Shown here piece by piece: positions 1 through 7,314 of a DNA stretch of 15,396 bases. The notes beneath the pieces are model-generated. The model saw only the letters and a program-made list of their open reading frames with translations, was not told where the DNA came from and made no database searches. The translations under genes and the position numbers were made by a program. This DNA is from Bacteroidales bacterium (GTDB lineage: Bacteria; Bacteroidota; Bacteroidia; Bacteroidales; WCHB1-69). Each line of letters begins with the position of its first letter. Within the stretch, counting starts at the first letter, position 1. The DNA is taken from positions 1 through 15,396 of the forward strand of contig DUOL01000205.1 in assembly GCA_012838875.1 (NCBI GenBank), given 5' to 3'.

Positions 1-101
1 AGCTTGTAAGCTCTTTTTGCCGCCTTGCGACCCCACGGCTTGTGCCCGCGGACTTGTAACCGGGCGCCGACCCCGAGCGTAGCGAGGGGACACGCCCTAA
101 T
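1..101 (-). repeat. Structured GC-rich terminal repeat, left copy
   Basis: This GC-rich block stands out from its AT-rich surroundings and is repeated in inverted orientation at 15292-15396. Bases 3-73 match the reverse complement of 15323-15393 with only two differences (positions 30 and 57). Bases 87-101 match again. The block between them (71-89) is a small hairpin that differs between copies. I assign the minus strand because the element then reads away from the 3' end of the GSCFA gene, as the right copy reads away from meaB. It has no ORF of note. It may be a dispersed intergenic element or a structured RNA. Its left boundary may lie outside the window. Confidence 0.9.
62..97 (-). other. 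Nested stem-loop inside the left repeat
   Basis: An outer stem pairs GGGCG at 62-66 with CGCCC at 93-97. An inner hairpin at 71-89 pairs CCCC with GGGG, then has a symmetrical two-base mismatch (GA facing GA on the plus strand), a GC/GC pair and a three-base loop. The outer stem is identical in the right copy, while the inner stem differs but still pairs. The structure is read directly from the sequence. Whether it acts as RNA or DNA is unknown. Confidence 0.7.
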
Positions 102-168
102 AAAAAACTAAATTACTTTTATTGTACTAAAAATCGCAACTAATAATCTATGAATCAGTCGCTTACAA

Positions 169-1035
169 TTAACTGTTTGTTTTAGGTCTATGATTTAAAA
201 ATTTGTTCTCTTTTTCAATTAATTTTCTCTTTTTTTCCGTTTCAGAAGAGAAAAAAGCGGTACTGAAAATTTCTCGTATGTAATTTATAGCCTGTTCGTT
301 AGGATGACAAAGGTCTTGTCCGTAAAAACGGTAATCACGTAAATCATCTTGCAAAATTTCATACGAAGGGAAGTAGAAAGTTTTTGGACACGACTTTAAA
401 ATCCCGTCAATTGCAAGGTGTAAAGTGGATTTACTGAGTTGATTTTCATGAAAACCGTCTCCGAGATGACGCACAGGACTGACGGTAAAAATAGTCGTCA
501 AATTGGGATTATTTTGCTGTAAATGTGCAATTAATGTTTGATACTGCGCTACAATTTCATCAACTTCGAGTCTGATTTTGTTGAATTTATGAGCAGGAAT
601 TTTATGACAGTTAGCCACGATGAGGTTGCTTTTTTTATGACGATAAGCGTAAGCAGTTCCAAAAGTTATAAACAGAAAATTTGCTTTATTTAGAAATGTA
701 TTTCCTTTATCTAATTGATTTTCAATATTTTGAATAAAGGTATCCCGAACACTATGCGAAAAACTGCCATGATGCGCAAAACTTATCCATTTTTCGTTAA
801 AAAAGTCTATCCATTGGCTATTAAACAGGGCGGGATTGAGCAAAAATTGTAACGCTGTGGCAATCGAAGCGGGATTGAAAAGCGTTCCAAACGGATTTAA
901 TAGCGTGTTAAACCGATTTTCTTCAAGAAAAGCCCCCATTTTATCGGAAAAACAAGAACCTATAAAAAGTAGCGAATCATCGTAATTTATTGAAAAAGGG
1001 TATTTGGGACTTGGTATTTCGGTGCGGAATTTCAT
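169..1035 (-). CDS. GSCFA-domain protein (SGNH-hydrolase-like)
   Basis: This 288-residue protein has the defining GSCFS motif at residues 26-30. Further conserved-looking blocks are TFGTA at 124-128, SPVRH at 186-190 and a DxxH pair at 241-244 (D241, H244). The spacing resembles the Ser-first, Asp/His-last arrangement of SGNH/GDSL hydrolases, so an esterase or acyl-hydrolase activity is plausible, but the substrate of the family is unknown. No signal peptide or membrane segment is evident, so it is probably cytosolic. The ATG start overlaps the rsmI stop as ATGA (1032-1035), which implies co-transcription and translational coupling. The charged C-terminal tail after about residue 262 looks variable. 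The structured repeat lies about 68 bases past the stop codon. Confidence 0.88.
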   Translation of the reverse strand: MKFRTEIPSPKYPFSINYDDSLLFIGSCFSDKMGAFLEENRFNTLLNPFGTLFNPASIATALQFLLNPALFNSQWIDFFNEKWISFAHHGSFSHSVRDTFIQNIENQLDKGNTFLNKANFLFITFGTAYAYRHKKSNLIVANCHKIPAHKFNKIRLEVDEIVAQYQTLIAHLQQNNPNLTTIFTVSPVRHLGDGFHENQLSKSTLHLAIDGILKSCPKTFYFPSYEILQDDLRDYRFYGQDLCHPNEQAINYIREIFSTAFFSSETEKKRKLIEKENKFLNHRPKTNS

Positions 1036-1733
1036 TTTTCTCTCTCTTTTTCAGATTTATTATTTTCTCGTCCGCTCACAACGACTACAATCTCCCCTTT
1101 TACGGGTTGTCGTGAAAAATGGGCTATCGCTTCGTCAATAGTGCCTCGAAATGTTTCTTCAAATAGTTTTGTCAGTTCGCGTGAAATGGAGATTTGGCGG
1201 TCATTTTCGAAAATGGACGACATCATCTGTAGCGTTTTTAAAAGTCGGTGCGGTGATTCGTAGAAGACGCCGGTCTCTTCCATACTTGCCAGTTTTTTGA
1301 GGAAAGTCTCTTTCCCCTTTTTATGAGGGATAAACCCGCAAAAATAAAAACTGCTAATTGGAATTCCTGAATTGACAAGGGCAGGCACAAACGCGGTTGC
1401 TCCGGGTAAGCACTCAACGGGTATCTGTTCGGCAATACATTGGCGAATAAGTAGAAAGCCTGGGTCCGAAATGCCGGGTGTTCCGGCATCTGAAGTCAAG
1501 GCAACCGCATTAGCTTCCGAAATTTTCCTCACCCAATTGGCTAATTGCTGATGTTCGTTGTGAATGTGATAAGAGTAGCAGGGTTTCTTTTCAATGCCGT
1601 AATGAGCTAAAATTTTTTTTGTTGTCCGCGTGTCTTCACACAAAATAAAATCAACCTCTTTTAAAAGTCGAAGTGCACGTAATGAAATATCTTCCAAGTT
1701 ACCAATCGGCGTAGGAATTATATATAATTTCAT
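1032..1733 (-). CDS. rsmI: 16S rRNA (cytidine-1402-2'-O)-methyltransferase RsmI
   Basis: RsmI uses S-adenosylmethionine to 2'-O-methylate C1402 in the decoding centre of 16S rRNA. The 233-residue product begins with the family's PTPIGNLEDIS block (residues 8-18). It also has CEDTRTT near residue 32, SDAGTPGISDPG near residue 81 and a C-terminal GEIVVVVSG segment, all typical of the tetrapyrrole-methylase fold. Its length is normal for Bacteroidota; some other bacteria carry a longer C-terminal domain. It starts with ATG at 1733, 22 bases downstream of a good TAnnTTTG box. It is the first gene of a two-gene unit with the GSCFA protein. It diverges from sufC and shares a 78-base intergenic region with it. 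Confidence 0.95.
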   Translation of the reverse strand: MKLYIIPTPIGNLEDISLRALRLLKEVDFILCEDTRTTKKILAHYGIEKKPCYSYHIHNEHQQLANWVRKISEANAVALTSDAGTPGISDPGFLLIRQCIAEQIPVECLPGATAFVPALVNSGIPISSFYFCGFIPHKKGKETFLKKLASMEETGVFYESPHRLLKTLQMMSSIFENDRQISISRELTKLFEETFRGTIDEAIAHFSRQPVKGEIVVVVSGRENNKSEKEREK

Positions 1734-1755
1734 CGCTTAAGGATTAAAGTAGCTG

Positions 1756-1763
1756 CAAAGATA
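1756..1763 (-). promoter_or_regulatory. TAnnTTTG -7 promoter box for rsmI
   Basis: The minus strand reads TATCTTTG, an exact match to the Bacteroidota -7 consensus TAnnTTTG. It lies 22 bases upstream of the rsmI ATG. I see no clear -33 element at the usual distance. It sits back-to-back with the sufC box, so the two promoters share one small divergent region. Confidence 0.65.
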
Positions 1764-1790
1764 AAAATCTTTTTTAATCATTATTTATTG

Positions 1791-1798
1791 TATTTTTG
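1791..1798 (+). promoter_or_regulatory. TAnnTTTG -7 promoter box for sufC-sufD-ahcY
   Basis: TATTTTTG matches the Bacteroidota -7 consensus exactly. Only 13 bases separate it from the ATG at 1812, so the leader would be very short, about 6-10 bases. An in-frame TTG at 1788 lies upstream of the box and would not be transcribed from it, which supports the ATG as the start. A -33 element is not clear. Confidence 0.6.
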
Positions 1799-1811
1799 CA
1801 AAAAATTTTTT

Positions 1812-2555
1812 ATGTTAACAATTAAGAACTTACATGTTTCGATAAAAGGGAAGGAGATACTTAAAGGTATTGACCTGCAAGTAAATAGGGGAGAGGTGCA
1901 TGCTATTATGGGACCGAACGGTACGGGAAAAAGTACGTTGGCGGCGGTTATCGGCGGTAAAGAGTCGTACGAGGTAACAGCAGGGTCTATCACGTACAAA
2001 GGAAAAAACTTGTTCGATTTGTCTATTGAAGATAGGGCAAGAGAAGGTGTTTTTATTGGATTTCAATATCCTGTGGAGATTCCCGGCGTTAGTATTACAA
2101 ATTTTATGAGGACAGCTCTTGACGAAATACGTCAATATCGCGGATTAGAACCGCTTACACCGGTAGAGTTCTTGAAATTGATGGAAGAGAAGAAGAAGAT
2201 GGTTGAATTGACAACTAAATTGACAGACAGATCCGTAAATGAAGGGTTCTCCGGAGGCGAGAAGAAGAGAAATGAGATTTTTCAAATGGCACTACTCGAC
2301 CCGGAATTGGCTATTTTGGATGAGACCGATTCGGGACTTGATATTGATGCACTGCGAATCGTAGCTAATGGCATAAACCAAATTAAAAATGAAAATAATG
2401 CTATCGTTGTGATTACCCATTATCAACGCTTGCTCGATTATATTATTCCCGATGTTGTTCACGTTCTTTTTGACGGAAAAATTGTTAAATCAGGTCCTAA
2501 AGAGTTGGCATACGAGTTGGAAGAAAAAGGATACGATTGGATAAAAAATGAATAG
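1812..2555 (+). CDS. sufC: Fe-S cluster assembly ATPase SufC
   Basis: SufC is the cytosolic ABC-type ATPase of the SUF iron-sulfur cluster assembly scaffold and works bound to SufB and SufD. From the ATG at 1812 the product is 247 residues, the normal family length. It has Walker A GPNGTGKST (34-42), Q-loop Gln85, the signature FSGGEKKRNE (146-155), Walker B with LDETDSGLD (169-177 region) and the switch His203. The KKRNE form of the signature and ETDSGLD are characteristic of SufC rather than of transporter ATPases. An eight-residue extension to a TTG at 1788 is unlikely because it reads through the promoter box. sufD follows after 18 bases. sufB, often next to sufC, is not adjacent here: the upstream neighbour is the divergent rsmI. 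Confidence 0.96.
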   Translation: MLTIKNLHVSIKGKEILKGIDLQVNRGEVHAIMGPNGTGKSTLAAVIGGKESYEVTAGSITYKGKNLFDLSIEDRAREGVFIGFQYPVEIPGVSITNFMRTALDEIRQYRGLEPLTPVEFLKLMEEKKKMVELTTKLTDRSVNEGFSGGEKKRNEIFQMALLDPELAILDETDSGLDIDALRIVANGINQIKNENNAIVVITHYQRLLDYIIPDVVHVLFDGKIVKSGPKELAYELEEKGYDWIKNE

Positions 2556-2573
2556 TGAAATTAGTAACTACGC

Positions 2574-3968
2574 ATGAAGATAACACCATTTAACTCATTT
2601 ATTTGCAATAAATACGAGCAATTGTCGAAAGGTCTGTTTACGACAAACGACTCTCGTATTAACGCTTTACACGATAAAGCAGTTAAATGTTTTAGTGAAA
2701 ACGGATTGTCAGAAGAAAAGATTGACTCTATACAACAATTTGCTATAAATAAAATAGCCGAAACCGCTTATACCATTCAACTAACCCCGGCACCATATCG
2801 TCCTATAGAAGAGTATTTTAGATGTAAAATCCAAAATATTGACACTCACATGTTTGCCTTTTTAAATGGTTGGTATATTCATAAAAGTGCGCCACTGACC
2901 ATTTTTCCTAACGGTGTTATCGTAGGCAGTCTTATGGAGGCAATAAAACAATATCCTGATTTGGTTTTTCCTTATCTGGCTAAAGAAAATATTAGTTCCA
3001 ACGATATATTTTTGGCGTTGAACGAAGCTCTTTTTATTGACGGGTTATTTGTCTATATTCCGGACAATCTGCAAGTGTCTAAACCGATGCAATTGGTTTC
3101 GATTATTGATTCAAAGGAGAATTTATTTGTGCAACAACGTAATTTAATTATTGTCGGTGAAAACTCATCGTTCTCTTTTGTACAATGTGACGATTCTTTA
3201 CAATTTGGAAACACTTTCCTGAATAACGTTACGGAAATTTTTCTGCATAAAAATACGCGTTTTAATTACTATAAAATGGAAAATAAAGACGCAAATTCCA
3301 TTTTAATTAATCAGGTTTTTGTTCAACAAAGAGAAAATTCTCATTTCTTTTCAAACATCACTACGTTTAATGCAGGACATGTTGTAAATGTATTGAAAGT
3401 AAAACTTCTTGAATCATTTGCTACGGCGAAATTATATGGTTTATATTTAGTTGATAAAAAACAATACGTTGAGAATCAGATTTTTGTAGACCATATTGCT
3501 CCTGATTGCCACAGTTATCAATTATACAAGGGAATAGCCGATGATGAAGCGACTGCCAATTTCAACGGTCATATTGTCGTGCGTCCGAATGCACAACGTA
3601 CTGAAGCTTTCCAAATAAATAGGAATATAACTTTAACCGATAACGCAAAAATAATGACTAAACCGTTTTTGGAAATTTATGCGGACGATGTTAAATGTAG
3701 TCATGGTGCTACAACCGGACAACTGGATGATGAGGCTCTTTACTATTTGCGTTCACGGGGAATTTGTGAAAGAAACGCAAAAATGTTATTGATGTTTGCT
3801 TTTGCTATAGAGATAGCAGATTCTGTAGAAGTGGAATCGTTGAAAGCACGTCAATATGAAATGATTCAAAAGAGGTTGAGTGGAGAATTGAGTTTGTGTG
3901 ATCAGTGTGTATTGCACTGTTCGCATGAGAAGCTCCTTGAATTTGATATAGATAATATTTTTTCATAA
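2574..3968 (+). CDS. sufD: Fe-S cluster assembly protein SufD
   Basis: SufD is the partner of SufB in the SufBC2D scaffold on which iron-sulfur clusters are built in the cytosol. The 464-residue product has the SufB/SufD beta-helix core. Its C-terminal region contains the family motif KCSHGATTGQLD, with Cys375 and His377 in the positions occupied in E. coli SufD by C358 and H360, the latter important at the SufB interface. It then continues with the usual helical YYLRSRGI and A-rich block. It is SufD rather than SufB because it is the shorter form and lacks SufB's N-terminal cysteine motifs. It is somewhat longer than E. coli SufD. The extra C-terminus carries CDQCVLHC (Cys442, 445, 449), which could bind metal. 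It lies 18 bases after sufC and 20 bases before ahcY, so one operon is likely. Confidence 0.93.
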   Translation: MKITPFNSFICNKYEQLSKGLFTTNDSRINALHDKAVKCFSENGLSEEKIDSIQQFAINKIAETAYTIQLTPAPYRPIEEYFRCKIQNIDTHMFAFLNGWYIHKSAPLTIFPNGVIVGSLMEAIKQYPDLVFPYLAKENISSNDIFLALNEALFIDGLFVYIPDNLQVSKPMQLVSIIDSKENLFVQQRNLIIVGENSSFSFVQCDDSLQFGNTFLNNVTEIFLHKNTRFNYYKMENKDANSILINQVFVQQRENSHFFSNITTFNAGHVVNVLKVKLLESFATAKLYGLYLVDKKQYVENQIFVDHIAPDCHSYQLYKGIADDEATANFNGHIVVRPNAQRTEAFQINRNITLTDNAKIMTKPFLEIYADDVKCSHGATTGQLDDEALYYLRSRGICERNAKMLLMFAFAIEIADSVEVESLKARQYEMIQKRLSGELSLCDQCVLHCSHEKLLEFDIDNIFS

Positions 3969-3988
3969 ATTAATTAAAATAAAAAGTC

Positions 3989-5398
3989 ATGACAGATTAT
4001 ACTTTAAAGTACAAAGTTGCTGATATTAAATTAGCGGATTGGGGACGAAAAGAGATAGAAATAGCTGAAAAAGAGATGCCCGGTTTAATGGCGTTACGTG
4101 AAAAATACGGTGATACAAAACCGTTAAAAGGGGCGAGAATTATGGGTTCTTTGCACATGACAATTCAAACGGCGGTGCTTATTGAGACTCTGGTAACCTT
4201 AGGTGCGGAAGTGCGTTGGGCAAGTTGTAATATTTTTTCTACGCAAGATCACGCTGCAGCAGCAATAGCGGCTGCCGGGATCCCCGTTTTTGCGTGGAAA
4301 GGAGAAACCCTCGAAGAGTATTGGTGGTGTACGAATCAAGCATTGGCTTTCCCCGAAGGAAAAGGACCGCAACTTATCGTAGACGATGGCGGGGATGCTA
4401 CTTTAATGGTGCATCTGGGATATAAAGCGGAAAATAATCCTTCAGTACTCAACAAAGAAGCAACGTCAGTAGAAGAAAAAGCTCTTTTACACACGTTAAA
4501 AATGATTTTAAACGAAGATAAGCAACGTTGGCATCGTACAGTAGCTGAAATGAGAGGTGTGTCCGAAGAAACCACAACCGGAGTTCATCGCTTATATCAA
4601 ATGCTCGAAAAAGGAGAACTCCTTTTCCCTGCTATTAATGTGAATGACTCCGTAACGAAATCTAAGTTTGATAATCTCTACGGATGTCGCGAATCGTTGG
4701 CAGATGGTATCAAACGTGCAACAGACGTTATGTTAGCCGGGAAAGTGGTTGTTGTATGTGGCTATGGAGATGTGGGTAAAGGCTCGGCAAAATCAATGAA
4801 AGAGTACGGAGCTCGCGTTATCGTTACCGAAATTGACCCCATTTGTGCGTTACAAGCCGCAATGGAAGGTTTTGAAGTGAAAACGGTAGAGGAAACCCTT
4901 GATGAAGGGAACATTTTCGTTACTACAACAGGAAATTGTGACGTGATTCGTGTTGAACATCTTATGAAAATGAAAGATCAAGCTATCGTTTGTAATATTG
5001 GACATTTCGATAATGAAATACAAGTTGCACAATTTGAGGCACGTCCTGAGATTAAAAAGAGAAATATTAAACCTCAGGTTGATGAATATATATTCCCGGA
5101 CGGACGTTCGCTCTTTATTTTAGCCGAAGGTCGCCTTATTAATCTTGGTTGTGCTACGGGACACCCCTCATTCGTCATGAGTAACTCTTTCACAAACCAA
5201 ACATTAGCTCAATTAGAACTTTGGCAAAATAAACATGAAATTAGCGTTATGCGTTTGCCTAAACATCTTGACGAAGAGGTAGCTCGCTTACATCTCAAGA
5301 AAATAGGTGTTACACTGACAAAACTAACGCAAAAACAAGCCGATTATATTGGTGTACCTATCGAAGGACCTTATAAAGCCGACCATTATCGCTATTAA
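3989..5398 (+). CDS. ahcY: Adenosylhomocysteinase (SAH hydrolase)
   Basis: AhcY is a cytosolic NAD-dependent enzyme that reversibly splits S-adenosylhomocysteine into adenosine and homocysteine. It removes the product inhibitor of SAM-dependent methyltransferases. The 469-residue protein is full length. Visible blocks are GSLHMTIQTAVLIETL (53-68), CNIFSTQDHAAAA (80-92), DDGGDAT (132-138), TTTGVHRL with Glu194 just before it, the K224/D228 pair, the NAD-binding GYGDVGKGSA (258-267), CNIGHFDNE (335-343) and the family C-terminus YKADHYRY. It sits 20 bases after sufD with no promoter box between them, and a weak terminator follows. Linkage of SAH recycling to sufCD is not a pairing I would expect on functional grounds. 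It may simply reflect shared transcription. Confidence 0.98.
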   Translation: MTDYTLKYKVADIKLADWGRKEIEIAEKEMPGLMALREKYGDTKPLKGARIMGSLHMTIQTAVLIETLVTLGAEVRWASCNIFSTQDHAAAAIAAAGIPVFAWKGETLEEYWWCTNQALAFPEGKGPQLIVDDGGDATLMVHLGYKAENNPSVLNKEATSVEEKALLHTLKMILNEDKQRWHRTVAEMRGVSEETTTGVHRLYQMLEKGELLFPAINVNDSVTKSKFDNLYGCRESLADGIKRATDVMLAGKVVVVCGYGDVGKGSAKSMKEYGARVIVTEIDPICALQAAMEGFEVKTVEETLDEGNIFVTTTGNCDVIRVEHLMKMKDQAIVCNIGHFDNEIQVAQFEARPEIKKRNIKPQVDEYIFPDGRSLFILAEGRLINLGCATGHPSFVMSNSFTNQTLAQLELWQNKHEISVMRLPKHLDEEVARLHLKKIGVTLTKLTQKQADYIGVPIEGPYKADHYRY

Positions 5399-5424
5399 AT
5401 ATTGCCATATTTTGTAATATTATT

Positions 5425-5451
5425 GGAGATTTGAAATCTTTTTTTATTTTT
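5425..5451 (+). terminator. Possible intrinsic terminator after ahcY
   Basis: A short hairpin, GGAGATT then a TGA loop then AATCTTT (with G-U pairs at the base), runs directly into a T-rich tract. The core stem is only five Watson-Crick pairs and AT-rich, so the call is tentative. Its position, 26 bases after the ahcY stop and ahead of a new promoter box, fits the end of the sufC-sufD-ahcY unit. Confidence 0.4.
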
Positions 5452-5477
5452 AATAGCGAAACAATTAAAAAAAAATG

Positions 5478-5485
5478 TAATTTTG
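5478..5485 (+). promoter_or_regulatory. TAnnTTTG -7 promoter box for the PepSY-like repeat gene
   Basis: TAATTTTG matches the Bacteroidota -7 consensus. It lies 27 bases upstream of the ATG at 5513 and downstream of the putative ahcY terminator. A TTG inside the box could open the frame at 5483, but initiation there is not credible if the box is used. The flanks are very A-rich. No clear -33 element is seen. Confidence 0.55.
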
Positions 5486-5512
5486 GCATTGCATTTATTA
5501 AAAATAAAAAAA

Positions 5513-7207
5513 ATGAAAAAAAATAGTTTATTAAGCATTGTTTTATCTTTTGTTATTATACTATTATCCTTAAATCCTCTCTTTTCTCAAAAATTGAAAA
5601 CCGATGATATTCCGGTAGCTGTCTTACAGTCATTTGATTATGAGTATTTTGGAGTTAAAAAGGTGGTTTGGACGTTAGAGGAGAATCAATATGTCGCCTC
5701 TTTTAAAAGTGATAACATGCAGACCAAAGCTTATTTTTCCAATACCGGAGATTGGGTAAAATCCTTGATGACCATTTCCAAAAAAGAGTTACCTTATGCT
5801 ATTATTCAATATGTGGAGGAAAATTTTCCGGAAATGATAATTGCTGTTGCTAATATACAACAGAAACCGGAAGAAAGAACTCATTATTATCTTGAAGTAC
5901 GCCCTGATGGTGTTGGACAAAAGTCGTCACAATTAACGTTCAGTGACCAAGGAGTTTTATTAACTCGCCAAGATCCGCCGGGATTTGCTATAACTGAAGA
6001 AGTAAAATCAAATGTTCCGAAAGAAAAAGCAGACGATAAGTCCTCAAAAGCAGATAAAAAAGTAGCAGAAGGGAAAAAAGTGAGTGAAGAAATAAGCGAT
6101 TCTTCGATTCCGCCGGCAGTTTTAAAAATGTTAAATAAAAAAGCGGCGAGACGTGAGAATTTGAAATGGTCTCGTGTTGATTCTTTTTATGTTGCTAAGT
6201 GTAAATCACAAGGAAAAGAGAATGAGATTTATATCACGCCCCAAGGTGTTTGGGAGAAAACTTACATTATTCTCGCAGAAGAAGCTATTACAGGAAATAT
6301 GCAAAAACATTTAAAACAATTTTATAAAGGATACCGATTTGCGTTTGCTCAAAAAGAGGTGAGGGCTGATAAAAAGGATAAAATCTACCTTGAAATTTAC
6401 GAAAAAAAGAACTGGAAGGCAAAACTGAAAACGACTATTATTTTTGACAAAACGGGGAAATTAATTAAAACAATAGATCCTGACTATGAGTTGGGTGCAA
6501 CCAGCAAGAAAACAGAGGATACGGATTTAGACTCGTACTACCAAAAGCATGAAAAAAGAAGTGATAAAAGAGATATTATAAGACCTAAAGATCTTCCCGA
6601 CGATTTACAATCCTATGTTTCTCAAAATTATCCGTCATACCGTTATAAGAGTTGTGAAATGGAAGAGGATGAAGATTTAGGAGAGCTATATAAAATTGTG
6701 ATACAAGGTAGCGGTGTGGACGTGGCTTCCGAAGTTCTTTATTTCAATAAAAAAGGACAGTTTATTAGAAGTGAGAAAGTCGAAGAAACCGATGATGTTA
6801 GTTCTGATAATGTTAGTTCTGATGATGGGGAACTTTCTCAAAGTAAAATACCGGAGAGTGTTATTTCAACCTTTACGTCAAAATATCCTCGAGTAATTGA
6901 GCCGACTTGGTCAAAGAATGAAGATGGAAATTATCAAGTCAAGTTCAATAGTACACGTGGTAAAACCATGTGTGTGTATAATCCGGAGGGTTCGTTACTT
7001 GAAACCTATAATGCATTAAGCACATCTAATGTAACGCCGGCTATTTCTAGTTATCTTAAGAAAAATGCGAAAAAAGCAAAAGTTATAGAGTACTATTCCG
7101 TGAGAAAAGCCGATAGGAAAACCTACTATCAAGTTATCATACAGTGGAAGAAGACTAAAGAGACCGAAGCATTGTGGTTTACTAATACAGGTAAATTTAT
7201 TGAATAG
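5513..7207 (+). CDS. Secreted tandem PepSY-like (BLIP-fold type) repeat protein
   Basis: From the ATG at 5513 the product is 564 residues with a clear Sec signal peptide (MKKN, hydrophobic residues 6-24, likely cleavage near LFSQ-K), so it is periplasmic or exported. The mature part is a string of about seven units that each start with an (I/L)P-like turn and a helix, then beta strands with W or Y, and end in a (Y/F)(F/S)xxG hairpin. Approximate positions are 32-85, 91-152, 199-251, 252-321, 360-421, 445-500 and 505-564. This is the style of PepSY-like proteins (DUF2874) common in Bacteroidota. A Lys/Glu/Ser-rich linker (164-198) and acidic linkers (335-358, 422-444) separate the groups. The function is unknown. 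Some relatives are thought to bind or inhibit periplasmic partners, but nothing here shows a target. The gene appears to have its own promoter. Confidence 0.8.
   Translation: MKKNSLLSIVLSFVIILLSLNPLFSQKLKTDDIPVAVLQSFDYEYFGVKKVVWTLEENQYVASFKSDNMQTKAYFSNTGDWVKSLMTISKKELPYAIIQYVEENFPEMIIAVANIQQKPEERTHYYLEVRPDGVGQKSSQLTFSDQGVLLTRQDPPGFAITEEVKSNVPKEKADDKSSKADKKVAEGKKVSEEISDSSIPPAVLKMLNKKAARRENLKWSRVDSFYVAKCKSQGKENEIYITPQGVWEKTYIILAEEAITGNMQKHLKQFYKGYRFAFAQKEVRADKKDKIYLEIYEKKNWKAKLKTTIIFDKTGKLIKTIDPDYELGATSKKTEDTDLDSYYQKHEKRSDKRDIIRPKDLPDDLQSYVSQNYPSYRYKSCEMEEDEDLGELYKIVIQGSGVDVASEVLYFNKKGQFIRSEKVEETDDVSSDNVSSDDGELSQSKIPESVISTFTSKYPRVIEPTWSKNEDGNYQVKFNSTRGKTMCVYNPEGSLLETYNALSTSNVTPAISSYLKKNAKKAKVIEYYSVRKADRKTYYQVIIQWKKTKETEALWFTNTGKFIE
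6794..6823 (+). repeat. 15-base tandem duplication in an acidic linker
   Basis: Two adjacent in-frame 15-base copies, GATGTTAGTTCTGAT and AATGTTAGTTCTGAT, differ by one base. They encode the repeated (D/N)VSSD in the Ser/Asp-rich linker between the fifth and sixth PepSY-like units. This looks like a recent slippage duplication in a disordered region. Confidence 0.85.
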
Positions 7208-7211
7208 ATAG

Positions 7212-7235
7212 AATAGTTTTTAAATAAAAACTATT
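7212..7235 (+). terminator. AT-rich hairpin after the PepSY-like gene
   Basis: AATAGTTTTT and AAAAACTATT form a perfect 10-base inverted repeat around an AAAT loop, four bases after the stop codon. The stem is almost all A-T and is followed by only a short T run, so it is a weak terminator candidate or mRNA 3' end stabiliser. No convincing TAnnTTTG box is present in the remaining 80 bases before sodB. Read-through transcription into sodB is therefore possible. Confidence 0.4.
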
Positions 7236-7314
7236 TTCCGTTGAACGAAAGCCGAAGATTATTGTTATAGTAGGTGATAATTCGTTTAAATATTCATTTA
7301 GAGAAAGTAAAATT

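Noticed and set aside
1..101. Integron attC site or insertion-sequence terminal repeat
   Set aside because: I could not identify convincing paired R boxes of an attC. No recombinase or transposase gene is present, and the flanked content is housekeeping.
1238..1489. Minus-strand open frame of 83 codons inside rsmI
   Set aside because: It lies wholly within the well-conserved rsmI in another frame, with no family features. The same applies to other frames inside sufC, ahcY, sodB, pepT, gldG and the PepSY-like gene.
3969..3988. SAM or SAH riboswitch ahead of ahcY
   Set aside because: Only 20 AT-rich bases separate sufD from ahcY, too short for any known SAM or SAH riboswitch.
7278..7285. TAATTCGT as a possible -7 box for sodB
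   Set aside because: It lacks the TTTG end of the consensus. No better box was found in the 107-base gap, so no sodB promoter is claimed.
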